Source: Ditylenchus dipsaci
Lineage: Eukaryota; Nematoda; Chromadorea; Rhabditida; Anguinidae
Direction of reading: 5' to 3'
Assembly: GCA_004194705.1 (NCBI GenBank)
Contig: SADC01000596.1
Coordinates: 61,691 to 125,690, forward strand
DNA length: 64,000 nucleotides
A model generated the notes under the pieces. The model ran no database searches. It had not been told where the DNA came from and saw only the letters and a program-made list of their open reading frames with translations. The translations under genes and the position numbers were made by a program. Below, piece by piece: positions 13,201-24,429 of the stretch (within the stretch, counting starts at the first letter, position 1; each line of letters opens with the position of its first letter).

Positions 13201-16200
13201 GCAGAAAAACTATCGTATCGCATAATAAGACAAAAATGTGTCATCCCATGCCGGGAATCGAACCCGGGCCTGCTGGGTGAAAGCCAGCGATCCTAACCGT
13301 TAGACCACATGGGAACATGACTACCAATCATCAAATATCTATGATCATTTTCCACTCCAAATGGACAAGACCTTTCCTTTTCCCTACCAAAACAACAAGC
13401 TCATTTTTTACAACTACCTTTTTACTCAGCTTCTTATTCTTGGATCATAAGTTAGCTTTGAATTATTCTACCATTTTTAGAGCTGAGCCTACATCTCAAA
13501 CCCATGGCTCAACCCTTCCCATCCACAGCTCAGCCAAATCCCTGTATACCACCAGACCCAAACCACCTCCAAACCACCCGCCAAAAGCAAGTGGAGGAAA
13601 AACCTGCTCAAGCAAAGCAAGATCCTCCACTCACTACCCCACCCCTCCAAGCCTTTTAATGCTCCTCCAAGGCAACAAGAAATTGCAGCGATCATCCAAA
13701 TGGACCCTAATAATATGACCAGTCTGACCCCTCAGCAACTAGCTCAGCTACTGCCTGGGCATTTAACCACTGGGGCTAATGGTCAGCCGGTCACTGTCTA
13801 CTGGACTACGGTCCAGCTGGTCAGCAACAAATCCAGCTGCAGACACTGCCTGTGACTCCTGTGCTGGAGCCATCTAGAAAAGCTCCAACTAAAAAGCCCC
13901 AGTCAGCCAGAATGGTATAGACGGTACTTTGGATGATACCATAGACCAGGTGGTGGGACATCAACAACCCTGTATGTGTACAATCCGCCTAATGGCACAC
14001 CTGCAGAAAATTCGACTACTGCTGCTGTCAAAGTGCCTCCGAAAGAAAATCTAGAGCGAAGCTGCTATTGGTAAGGATTATAAGATTAGAGTCTGGTCTC
14101 TAAATTCGAAAACATTATCACCCACTTTTTGTGATTAATATCAAGCCTGAAAATATCTTTAATTTGTTTAGCCCAAGCCAAAACAGTGGACAACCCATAA
14201 ATGTGCGTCCAATCACCCACCGCCTCCACCTGTCATCCTGCCTTCACCTGCCGAACTTGGCAAGAAGATAGAGGAAAGGAGGATCAGAAGGAAAGAAAAG
14301 TAAGTTTAAAATTTTAGACTTTGGTTCAGCAGCCTAATCACAGTTTTTAGTGTCTCCAAAAGTTTGACATCCTGCTAGATTCCTTGGAGAAGAAGACTGT
14401 GAAAAGCCATTTACCTCCAAGTCAGACTGCATCCAAAGGGTGTTGCCATTTGCCTTCAGCTACGAGCCTGAGATGAGCCAGAATTTGCTAGAACATGTGT
14501 TATTTCAATTTTGAAGTATTCGATTAAAGGAGGGGGAAAAGCTACTTAGGTTTGAAAAAGTGGCCTCCATGGCGCAGCGTTTGCGTTTTTTCGGCCCAAA
14601 ATAATGTTGCAGGTTCGATCCACGTGGGGCATACTATTTATTTTGGCTTGTTTGACCAGTTTTAGAGGTAATTGTACTTTTTTGACGCCAGATTCGAAAT
14701 CAGCCATCCAAATTACCCTTGATACTGGTCAAAACAAGTCAAAATAAATGCATGCCCCACGTGGGATCGAACCTGAAACACCATTTTGTGACAAAGCCTC
14801 TTTTCCAACCTAAGTAGCATTTCCCTCTCCTTTAAGTGGTTGCCTTGTTGTACAGGTCTTGCTGATATGAAATTTTTCAAAGATCAATTATTCGAATATT
14901 TTTCAGAGCGCGGAAGTTTTAGAAATCATTACGAAAATCAAAATTTATTCAGCTTCTATATTTTACCATCAAGGCTAATTGAGCAGTTAATGGTATATTT
15001 TGCCTGGGTGAACTCGCTATGCCATTTCTCCGAAGACAATTTGGTGTTTAATTTCGCATCCAAGGCCTTAAACTGTTTTTTTTTAAAGACCATTCGGTGG
15101 TTATTTTTTCTAAAAGTCTCATGATTGAAGCAAGAGTTCCGACAGGTCCCTTCTAGAAATTGATTAGGCTTCCAGGGCAAATCTTTTTTTCCATGCCATG
15201 GCAAATCTATTCATCTACCGCCCTAACTGTAGTTAAAATTTCAGTTGACCACGAAATGCTGAGGCATTCAGTGAGCATTATGGAGAGAGGAATGAGCTGG
15301 AGACCAAAATGAGATCCATTTTATCAGAGATGCTTTGGTGAGTCACTCACTAATCGAGCTCAAATTTTTTACTGTGAGAATATTTTTAGGGCGAAGATGC
15401 TTACAACACGAACTCTCTTGCTCCTACACCTGGACTGTGAATATGAGAGGAGGACTCTAACCAAAGAAAAAAAAGATTGGCTGCTAATGATCCATGTGAG
15501 TATCAAAGAATTGAAATACTCAAAAAAAATGGCTAGGTGAGAAGATTTGTCAAAAACGAAATTTGTCAAAACGGAAATATGTCAAAACGAAACTTGTCAA
15601 GACAATTTTTCTCGTTTGCAAGTGTTTTCAGTATTTTTTTTTGCTTTTACTATTTGAATACTTTGTCATATGTAGTGTAAAAAAACGCAGTAAACCACTT
15701 GCAAGCGAGGAAATTTTGGTCTTGACAAGTTTTCGTTTTTGACAAATTTCGTTTTTGACAAATTTCGTTTTTGACAAATCTCACCTAGCCAAAAAATTGG
15801 CCTTTCATAAAAAAAGTTGCTTTGGTCACCCTGTTTTTTTTTTTTGCAAAATTTGGTACTTCTCCGGTTGGGCCCCCCCCCCATTTTACCAAGCCCTCCA
15901 ATAATTATTCAGCATAACAATTTATTGTTGGTCAGCTTATGTTACTCGTGCTGGGAATAGTTGCTTGAACGATTGCCGCTCGAATTTGAACATTTGACCT
16001 GTCAATCATTCGTACAACTTCGTTGATCCTGATACCGGAGCTCACACGCAAACAGTGGAATCTACCTGGCAGAAATTCAAGAGAAGGCACAAGCACGAAT
16101 ATGGGACGCATCGATCTGTTTTTCGCAGTTATGTTCTGGATTTTGTTTGGCGTAGAAAATTTAAAGGAGAGGGATATTATGTATAATTTGTGGTCTCAAA

Positions 16201-19200
16201 TTGCCTTGTTATATGTTGCGAATAAAAATATTGTATAATTATTGGAGGGCTTGGTAAAATGGGGGGGGGCCAAACCGGAGAAGTACCCAAAATTAACCAA
16301 GGAAATGAGGAAAAATTTTTTTTATAAAAAAACAACAGAGGGGACCAAGGCGAACACATATAGAGCCAAAATATGGCTCAAATTATATTGCCCGTTTTTC
16401 AGCCAGTTTCGTGCCTGACCCCTACTTCCTGCAAAGCACTGCAAAACCCTGCAGCAAGCCAAGAAAATCTCAAATACCCTCCACAAGCTCCATTCAAGCC
16501 GCTGAAATGCCAAAATTCCAAGCCCTGCAACAGCTATGGACTTTGACTACCATGACTTTGACCCTCAAGACTATCTCAACCGAATTTTCAACCTGGTTTT
16601 GCCTGCATCACCCAAAACCCTTCTCCTCTACATCCAGCGAAGATGAAGAAGAAATACTTCCTATCCAAGATCCTGAGCTCCAAACATCTAGTCAACGAAA
16701 AGAAAACAAAGATTCAGTAGATCCACCTGCAGAAATGGCATCTCCACTCCAAGAAAATGATCCCCACATTTCGGAGACTCATTACATGAAGAGTCCAGAA
16801 CTCTTCACCAACTTTAACTCCAATGTCCAGAGCCAAAACCGAAAAAGTGGAAAAATGGCAAGAAACATCGGCCCAAGAAGTATTTAGAACATTGACCAAT
16901 GCCAAACCACAATTTGGTAGGTATAAACCAGGTATTTGGAAGACCTGAAGTGTTGAGAATGGCACTTTCGAAACTTCTACATCCCAGAATTGGTCGTTCG
17001 AGCACAATTCTCTGTCCCTTTGCCTCCCAAGCTGAGATTGACTAGAGCTAGGTTACAATTACCCCTGGTGCAGGCATTGGATAATGGTACAAGGTCGTTG
17101 AATGAAGGAGAAAAGCTGACTCCAATGGATCAAATGTTGGCACTTCACTGAAAATGATGACGGTTTTGCGTAATGATGCTGGAACAGAGAGGAAATTTGA
17201 ACATGGAGACTTCAAGAAGCGATGGAGCGGATGAAAATTTAAGAGGGTTGGAACAACAAATAGTTGAAGAGTAGTAGAGAGAAGGTTGGAAGATGTGGAA
17301 GAAAGACACAAGATCAACAGGTTGGTGTTTTGTTTATCAGATTTTCGGACATAGGTAGGGTCAGCGGTGTACGCAGGAATTTCTGACGGAGGGGGCACCA
17401 GACCATTTTTAGGCCATTTACCTACAGTCAACCTCGTTATAAGATCACCCGATATAAGATACACCTCGTTATAAGATACACCTAAAGAAGATTTGGTTGG
17501 TCTGAACTAAATTAAGGCAAATGAACCCTCTATATAAGATACACTCGATACAAGATACACCTCGTTATAAGATACACCTGAGCTTGATCCCGTTCAATAA
17601 AATGTCACTCGATATAAGATACAGTCCATAAAAATATACAAAATTTTTGAATTGCCGCCATTTTTAGTGCAAATTTTTACCTTTTTGTTGGCAATACTTT
17701 TTTTGTCACAGATTCACTTTTTTTTGTACCAAATTCACTTTTTTCTGTCACAGATTTCCTCATTTCTGTCACAGATTCAGTTCTCGACACGAAATCAACA
17801 ATTTTTAAAATTTTTTGTGTGAAATTCAGGGTGAGCAAAGACCAGGTGGCTGGAGACCCACTCCGGAATGGCCAAAGGCCCAAATTATTGGTTTTTTGAG
17901 GATTTACTAAAGGGGGAGTAAACTTTTTGAGAAAAATCGATTGAGCGGATCAGATTTCGGGTCCGATCGGCTTAATCGCCATAAATCCACCCTGAACCAC
18001 TCGAAACCACCATGAACCTGGATTCTGAGTGATTAAGCCGATCGGACCCGAAATCTGATCCGTTCAATCGATTTTTCTCAAAAGTTTACTCCCCTTTGGT
18101 AAACCTCAAAAACCAATAATTTTGGCCTTTTGGCCATTCCGGAGTGGGTCTCCAGCCACCTGGTCTTTGCTCACCCCTGAATTTCACACAAAATTTTAAA
18201 AATTGTTGATTTCGTGTCGAGAACTAAGTCCTGCAGCAGGACTTAGTAGTTGTTTCATGTAAGTCCTGTACAAGGACTTATTATTAGTATCATGTAAGTC
18301 CTTTTTCAGGAGTTATCAAATGAATATGTAAGTCCTCTACCAGGACTTATGATACACCCTCTATATAAGATACACCTCGTTATTAAGATACAGCTGAGGT
18401 CTGTCCTGGGTGTATCTTATAACGAGGTTGACTGTACACTATTTTGAAAAAAAAATCTGACAGGGGTGGCAAACTATATCGAGTTAACAGTTATTTCTAT
18501 AGTTAACTGTACAGCACAGTAACTGTTATCTGATATCAGCAATAACTGATATATGCTCGAATATGCTCAAAAATAAGAAAAAATCTTTAGTCAAAGAGAG
18601 TAATTAACGTCAGTTTGTATACCGTATAACCTTTATTAAACGGGCACTCCTACAGTTAACGTTTTTCAAATTTGCTTTGCTTTTTAACCCCAATATTGTT
18701 TATTTTTTGAAACGGACGACCACTCATTTTGTAGAGTTTGTGAAGCTATTGAAAGCAATGTAAATGTGAAGCTGTTGAAAAACGTTAACTGTAGGGTTGC
18801 CGGTTTAATAGAGATTATACGGTACTCCGTCGTCCCAAGAACGTCTCTGGCGCCCGTGAATGGTGTTTTACATACATTGGCTTTTGGGAGATAACAATAG
18901 GACACTACTGTCGACTATTTAAAAACGAGTTAAACCTATATTTGACTATCTGACTGGAAATTTTTAGTTACTTGACACCTTATGACTCTTTCTGAATTTA
19001 GCGATACCCAACAAATAGAAAATATTTGTGATTGGCTATTTACTTTTGAAAATTCAGGTATGCAAACTTCAGCCACTCAAGATCAAGCTGAACAGAAACC
19101 TGTGAAGTCACCTCTAACACTTAGCCATAACACTAGTCAACTCTCAGAAAAAGAGTCCAAAGAAGACAGGAAGCGAAGGAAAAAGAAAGAAAAACGGGGA

Positions 19201-22200
19201 AAAAACGGGCTCAAACACCTTCAGCAATCCACCTCAGATGCCCAAGAAAGCTACCAAAGCCCAGAAAAACCTTCAGTAAATAGTATTCTAGTCCTCCAGC
19301 TCCTATAGTCAGTCTGATTCCTGCCTCTCCACCTCTAACCTCACCCATTCCATCACCCATCAAGCGTCGCAGACCCTGCTGGAAGGTGGCTTGAATACAA
19401 ATGCGTCTAGTCCACCTAAACTGCCACCTTTGCCAAGAAAGCTGAGTCCACCAGTGGAAGTACCTGTGAATGGACTCAAGCTCAGAATTTCCAAAGTGCT
19501 ACTGTCCAGCAAAACCAGGAAGAAAGGCACAGAGAAGTGGCTTTGCCAAAAGAACCAGTGGGATTTAGTACACGAGGCAGTCTTTTTGCGGAGAGCCAGC
19601 AATTTGCCAATGGAGCAGGTGCCTTTGCCGGAGGAGCCAGTGAATATTGCTAGCGATCCAGTGGTTGAGTTGGAAAACGGTAAACACCACCACAGAAGTA
19701 ATGGTAGCAAGAAGAAGAAAAAGGGAGCATAGAAAGAGAGAGAAGAATCATGGAGGAAGTATTGCCGGTGACTAGAAGAGAGGAAGAGAAACCGATCCAG
19801 AGTCTTAAGATTCCTAAATTAAAGATCAAGATGATGCATAAAGAGGGTGCTTCAACGTCGTCATCTCAGAAGGTGAGCGATTTCTGTTTCTAGTAAATTT
19901 GCTGCATTGGAAAAAAAATCACTATATTTAAAAAGTTGCTTTTCTCGCAGGTAAACCACAGAGATCTGGAAACACTTAGAATCTAGAAAAAATCGCGTTT
20001 CACGAATTACAGTCAACCTTCGATTTAATAACCCTCTCTCTCTCTGTGAACTCGATTTGGTATGGGATTCCGATAAATATAAGTAACTGTATTTACGATT
20101 TAACGGCCTGGATTAAATATCACTCTAATGTTGGTTTCAATGGGGGCGGTTAACTAGTGAGTTGACTGTGTACCGAAAAATTTGTCGAGAAAAGTCAATG
20201 TCTCCCGTAAAATAAGGCGAATTTCTCGCAGCACCTTGCCACGGCTCTAACCGTGAGCGCCCAAATTGTTTGCGCCAAAAATCGTTATAGCAAAAACCGT
20301 TACATTTTTAATAAATTAGCTTGCTACATATGGTTTTTCTAAGTAATTTCGTGAATATTCTCATTTCCAAGTTAATACAGTCGACGCTCTTACTTAGGAC
20401 ACCACCCACTTAGGACAGAAAGTTCGTTCCACCTCGAGTCCGACACTTTTTTCAGCTCTATTTTTAAACTTTTCTAGTTTTGTTTCGACAGTCTGGTCCC
20501 AAATATCGCAAGGATTCCGATTTTTCCGATCGTTTTTCTAAAACCCTAAATTTTTTACTCTGTAAAAGCAAAAGCTCTTAGTTAGGACAGGCTCTATCGA
20601 AAATACCTGTTTTTTAAATAGAGTTTTGGCTTTTTAGAGCAAAAACATTGGGATTTTACAAAACGATCCGGAAAATCAGAATCCTTGTAATATTTGGGAC
20701 CAGACTGTCAAAACAGAACTAGCAAAGGTATTAAAAACTTAAGGTAAAAATAGTGTCAAACCCGGTAAGTTGGCCGGTTCCTTGGCTGTCCTAAGTAAAA
20801 GCGTCGACTGTACTCAAATTGATCTCAGAGAGACGGGCTACATTTTGAGCATAAGGTTGTAAATGACCATATTTGCAAAATTTGGTAAAAGCTCCAAAAT
20901 TTCCAGAATTCTGGACTTTTTTGAGAACTTTTGGAGTTTTTAGTCAATTTTGCAGATGTGGTCATTTACAACTTTATGCTTAAAATGTAGCCGGTCTCTC
21001 TGGCCTCAATTTGAGTATTAACTTGGAAATGAGAATATTCACGAAATTACTTAGAAAAACCATATGTAGCAAGCTAATTAATTAAAAATGTAAAAATGTA
21101 TTAAAATGTTAACGATTTTTGGCGCAAACAATTTGGGCGCTAACGGGGTAGAGCCCTTGCAACAGACAATTTACTGAATAATAAATTTTCTTGTAGTTTT
21201 TGATACAAATGAGACTTCATAAAAAAGAAGAAAACGCCAATAAATAAATTTACGAGTTTTTTTTATAAAACATTTCTGAAAAACTCCAGAATTTTTATCA
21301 AAACCTATTGGACTACCTAGTGCATTTTTTGTTTTTGACTTATATTTGTTATTTTTAGTACTCCCTATCAACAACAACCGCCATCATCATCAGCGCCAAT
21401 CAACTTCTCTAGCACTCAAGACTCAAATTTGACCCTGAAAATCCGTCCACTCAAACCACCTTCTTCCAAATCTCCCAAAAAAGTTTCGCCCAAAAACCAT
21501 GCCTTGTCAGAAAACAGACCAATGGCTCAGAATCCCTACACCAACTCTTTGACTTCAGCCTTCCAGATGGAGGTCAATCCATTGTGTGCTCCCCTGCTCA
21601 ACGGCAATCATGCCCTGTTTGGACTGCCGGCAGCTCAGATGAAGCAGAATTGCGGGAGCATTAGGCAGATGCACCTCATAGTCCTGCGTTTGGTGGTCTA
21701 TCTGCAGGCCTGAATGCAAGCAGAGAAAGGGTCCAGTTCTCTCCTTGTGATGGTAACATATTTTGATTGTTTGAATAAAAAGCCAAAATTTTTGATACTA
21801 AAAATTTTGTATCAAAAGTTACTTTTGGTGATCTGGCGTCAGAATAATGTAATTTTTTTAGAAGTCGTTTTATCATAAAAAGGTCTTTTTTTTTTATCAA
21901 AATTCACCAATTTAGCCAGTTTTCAGCGCTACTCTCTTTTACATCTTCCCCGCCCAAAACAGCTACTCGATTTCACCCAAAGTACAAAAAATAGCCCTAT
22001 TGACCTTTAAAGGGTATTACTTTAAACTTGGTACCCCCTGCTGTTTTTTTTTTGAAAAATGCCTTGGTCCCTCCTGTTTATTAAATTGTGCTAATAATGT
22101 GATTATGGTGTTCAGGGTGATTATAGTTAGTATGATTACCTCAACCATGATCACCTTCAGAACAATAAGTGGGGCCAAGGTATTTTTCAAGAAAAAACAA

Positions 22201-22684
22201 CAGGGGGACCAACCTAAAAAATTCTTTTAAAGGTCAGTAGGCCACAATACGGCAACCGGACAAAAGCCTTAAAAAGGAGATTTTGTCATTTTTTTTAACC
22301 TTTAAATATTTTTCAACCCCCCTCCTAGGGGGGGGCTACTATTAGAAGGTGGACTACTATTAGAAGGAGGGCTACTATTAGAGGAAATACGGTAGGTCAA
22401 CCGACCAAAGTCCTTTTTCACAAAGAAATAGTCATTCAAAAAAAATGACAGAATCTCCTTTTCAGGTCTTTTCTCTGGTCGCCCAAAAAATAGCTACTCG
22501 GTTTTACCTTAAAAATCAAGAATTTTCAAAATTTGAAGTAAAATTCAAATTACATTCTTGTATTTACTAGGACTTAACTGCCCACTTCAAAATTACAAAT
22601 CTTACTAACCAAATTTTTGCAGACGATCCAGAAGATGATCGGCTCAGATCTCAAACAAGCCAGTTGCTAACTAAGCTTATGTAA
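10218..22684 (+). CDS. BICRA/GLTSCR1-like chromatin remodelling subunit (candidate), multi-exon, frameshifted
   Basis: Exons with GT-AG borders: 10218-10537, 11346-11808, 12281-12679, 12733-12806, 13481-14070, 14172-14299, 14351-~14496, 15245-15337, 15390-15495, 16403-17320 (may hold a further intron), ~18968-19872, 21359-21752 and 22623-22684 (stop). The protein is Q/P/S-rich, then charged (ERRIRRKEK, SEKESKEDRKRRKKKEK). The exon at 14351 reads EEDCEKPFTSKSDCIQRVLP, which I compare with the PF-S-x-x-D-x-x-x-R-LLP core of the GLTSCR domain. Late exons give GLKLRISKVLL and KIPKLKIKMMHK. The last junction joins in phase to SPCDDDPEDDRLRSQTSQLL before the stop. BICRA proteins belong to a SWI/SNF subcomplex. 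Single-base shifts occur in most large exons, several at homopolymers (TTTT near 13657). The 5' end is not found. Assignment rests mainly on one exon. Confidence 0.45.
10938..11006 (+). tRNA. tRNA-Glu(TTC)-like copy, slightly damaged
   Basis: It matches the copy at 13243-13314 from GTGGTCTAACGGTTAGGAT through anticodon loop CTTTCAC (anticodon TTC) to GGGTTCGATTCCCG. It lacks one A in the 5' acceptor strand and one G near the T-stem/acceptor junction. It lies in an intron of the surrounding gene, in sense orientation. It is either a decayed tRNA gene or another place where the assembly dropped bases. Confidence 0.75.
12001..12130. repeat. Loop-type repeat (GTATGTTAGGAC family) in an intron
   Basis: Sequence around 12000-12100, with TATGCGAGCGTATGGGACGG and its inverse near CATACGCTGACCTACCC, is the same loop module seen at 32480, 34300, 36660, 40125, 46000 and 54900. 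It lies between exons 11346-11808 and 12281-12679. Confidence 0.55.
13243..13314 (-). tRNA. tRNA-Glu(TTC)
   Basis: On the minus strand this reads as an intact cloverleaf: acceptor TCCCATG/CATGGGA, D-arm GTCTAACGGTTAGGAT, anticodon stem GCTGG/CCAGC with loop CTTTCAC (anticodon TTC), and T-arm with GGTTCGATTCC. Box A and box B are present. It lies antisense in the intron between exons 12733-12806 and 13481-14070. Confidence 0.92.
14528..14831. mobile_element. TTAA-flanked foldback with tRNA-like arms
   Basis: The ends AGGAGGGGGAAAAGCTACTTAGG and the inverse ending CTCTCCT are bordered by TTAA at 14524-14527 and 14832-14835. Each arm carries GCCTCCATGGCGCAG followed by a B box (GGTTCGATCC), a Met-tRNA-like order with the anticodon region replaced. 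The element sits in an intron and is a relative of 180-548. Confidence 0.75.
15531..15790. mobile_element. hAT-like foldback with repeated TTGTCAAAACGAAA units
   Basis: The terminal repeats start GGCTAGGTGAGA and end TCTCACCTAGCC. Inside each end are three or four tandem units of about 17 bp around AAACGAAATTTGTC. The flanks AAAAAAAT and AAAAAATT may be an 8-bp duplication, but the A-run makes this weak. A relative with GGCTAGGATACA ends lies at 42056-42421. Located in an intron. Confidence 0.6.
15800..16350. repeat. Large imperfect palindrome with GGTCCCC collar
   Basis: Left-arm segments (GGTACTTCTCCGGTTGGGCC and TTGGTAAAATGG in inverse) pair with 16235-16300 (GGAGGGCTTGGTAAAATGG, AACCGGAGAAGTACC). 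The inner 16000-16200 is not clearly self-complementary. It ends next to exon 16403. Confidence 0.55.
17425..18434. mobile_element. Pogo/Tigger-like MITE with tandem TATAAGATACACC units
   Basis: The ends are CAGTCAACCTCGTTATAAG and its inverse, ending ...GTTGACTG at 18434, flanked by TA on both sides. Each end holds tandem copies of the 18-bp unit CTCGTTATAAGATACACC or its inverse. An inner inverted pair (about 17745-17990 against 18010-18230) includes GGTTTTTGAGGATTTAC. No transposase is seen. It lies in an intron of the BICRA-like gene. Confidence 0.8.
18622..18822. mobile_element. CCGTAT-ended pogo-like MITE
   Basis: Ends CCGTATAACCTTTATTAAAC and the inverse TAATAGAGATTATACGG are flanked by TA (18620-18621, 18823-18824). 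The interior, with ACAGTTAACGTTTTTC, is palindromic. A near copy is at 63557-63799. Confidence 0.75.
20240..21145. repeat. Intronic palindrome GCGCCCAAATTG...CAATTTGGGCGC
   Basis: Left arm 20244-20377 (GAGCGCCCAAATTGTTTGCGCC ... CCAAGTTAA) pairs with right arm 21010-21145 in inverse order. The inner part 20813-21010 is itself self-complementary. The left arm is interrupted by the pogo-like insertion at 20378. Confidence 0.75.
20378..20810. mobile_element. Pogo-like MITE CAGTCGACGCTC, TA duplication
   Basis: Ends CAGTCGACGCTCTTACTTAGGAC and the inverse CTAAGTAAAAGCGTCGACTG are flanked by TA at 20376-20377 and 20811-20812. The other arm of the host palindrome keeps the uninterrupted site GAGTATTAACTTGG (TA at 21016-21017), which shows where it inserted. 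The interior is palindromic around GTCCGACACTTTTTT. Confidence 0.85.
22022..22210. repeat. CCTTGGTCCC collar palindrome, GATCACC loop
   Basis: CCCCCTGCTG...CCTTGGTCCCTCC on the left pairs with GGCCAAGG...CAACAGGGGGACC on the right. The loop is built of GTGATTATGGT/ATGATCACC units. It is one of several copies of the same core (35800, 38820, 43930). Confidence 0.65.
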
Positions 22685-22689
22685 TGCTG

Positions 22690-23980
22690 GTATCCATGTC
22701 AAACTTGAATCTTAAAAACTAAAATCTGGTAATATATCTCTAATTTATTTTTTTCCAATTTTTTTTTTTATTCACTTCTGTCAAAAAATCAAAAAGTAGT
22801 ACTACTATTGATACTGTATTTGTCGCCATACGGCTTGCCCATATACTAGGCCTTGTTCTATCTGTTAAAATCATGAAAAGAATCTTTGTCATGCGAAAAT
22901 GCAAAATTTTCAAAATTTGGATAAATTTAGAAAGACAAATATACCGTAGATTTTTTGTGAATTATCCTCCCCGGAATTCTACAAAATCTTGGTCAAAAAC
23001 ACAATGCCAAGAATCTTGAACAAGGCAGATGGGTAATTGACAGAGAATATACGGTAATACGGGTGTTTTGGGAAATTTTCAGTCATTTTCAAATTCGCGC
23101 TTTTTCAAACAATTGCAAAAAATAGTCAGATCGGATTTAAAAAACAGGCTGGTCCAAGATATTCCCTGGTTTTGAAACGGTAATAGCTTTTTTCCTTGAG
23201 CGATTTTCTTTCAATGTTTCCGCCAATCGATTTTTTCTCGCCGACAATACTTTTTCGCTACATAATGAGAAAAACACGATTTTCGCTTGGGTCCCCTGTG
23301 GTTCGGGTTAGAGACTGTAGATGGCTTGTGCAGATGGCCCGAACCACAGGGGTGACCTTAAATTTTAAGCTAATTTCGTGGGTGACTAAGCTAATAGACC
23401 AAGCAATTTCAAGATTTTTCAGGGTTTGAAAAATAATCCCCCTCCCGGAAAGACTAATAGAGCATGTACGGTATGGCCTTTTCAAAACTGGGGTATTTCT
23501 TGGACCACCCTGGAATTGCATTTTTAGCTTGATAATTTTTTTGAAATTGCTCATGTGTCTCTCAAAAATTTTCAGATATTCTCTACTCAACTTCTATTCT
23601 TGGCCATTTTTGTCTTTTTTATCATACAAACTTACTATTAATGCGCATTTATTGTTGATTTGTTGATCATTAAGCTTAGTGCTAGTTGTCTAATGATTCA
23701 TATTAAAGTTGCTAAATGTCTTAAAGTTTTTTTAACAACCCAACTCTGTGGCCTCTCTACTTGTTGTACTTCATTTATTTAGGATATACTATAAAGTATC
23801 TACTGCTGCTATTAATACTGTTTTCATTACCTAAATACAAAAATCTGGTATTTTTCTTTGTATAAGATACATACAATTATTTACTAACTTTTTGGCCGAG
23901 TAAGCAGAAGATTTCTGGGAATTCTAATTGATTTACAGAATTCGAAAAATTTGGGCTCATCATTGAGATCGACCGAATTT
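22690..23980. other. Stretch downstream of the BICRA-like stop codon
   Basis: No gene is seen. GGCCCGAACCACAGGGGT-type inverted pairs at 23290 and 23335, and degenerate CCGTAT-like ends near 23050 and 23470, suggest decayed MITEs. Confidence 0.4.
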
Positions 23981-23985
23981 CAGTA

Positions 23986-24129
23986 CAGTCGAACCTCGAT
24001 AAGCCGACACCTTGTCGACACCTGATTTGGCCAGGTAGTACACATTTAAGTAAAACGACACCCCGATAAGAGTTCGGTCCTGATCCTGAGTTCGGTCGTT
24101 TGCGGTGTCGGCTTATCGAGGTGCGACTG
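23986..24129. mobile_element. Short pogo-like MITE CAGTCGAACCTCGATAAGCC
   Basis: CAGTCGAACCTCGATAAGCC and the inverse GGCTTATCGAGGTGCGACTG are flanked by TA on both sides. At 144 bp it is too short to encode a protein. Confidence 0.85.
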
Positions 24130-24141
24130 TATGTGCACTAT

Positions 24142-24418
24142 CAGTGATCCGTGCAGCTTCACTCTTAGCTGCGCTCTCGGCTCCGAGCGCTCTTTCTCCG
24201 AGCTAAGAGACAGAGCAGAAGCCAAAAAATTTTGGGTTAGGAGCCAAGAGCAAAAATCTTGAAGTTCAGCGTTTGAAGTTTTAATGCAGCTATATATTAG
24301 CTCTGCACTCCGCTCCGAGCGAACCTGCTCTGAGGCAAGAGCCAGAGCAGGAGCCAAAAATTTTGTGGCAGGAGCCAACAGCCAGAGCAGCAGCTAAAAT
24401 TACGGTAGCACATCACTG
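24142..24418. repeat. hAT-like MITE with CAGTGAT ends
   Basis: CAGTGATCC at the left and CATCACTG at the right are inverted. The inside has repeated GCTCCGAGCG and AGCCAGAGCAG(G)AGCCAAAAA units. No clear 8-bp duplication was found, so superfamily assignment is tentative. Confidence 0.45.
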
Positions 24419-24429
24419 ATACCTATATA

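Noticed and set aside
17425..18434. Direct-repeat array with spacers as CRISPR
   Set aside because: The units are contiguous transposon-terminal repeats in inverted pairs inside a eukaryotic intron; there are no spacers and no cas genes.
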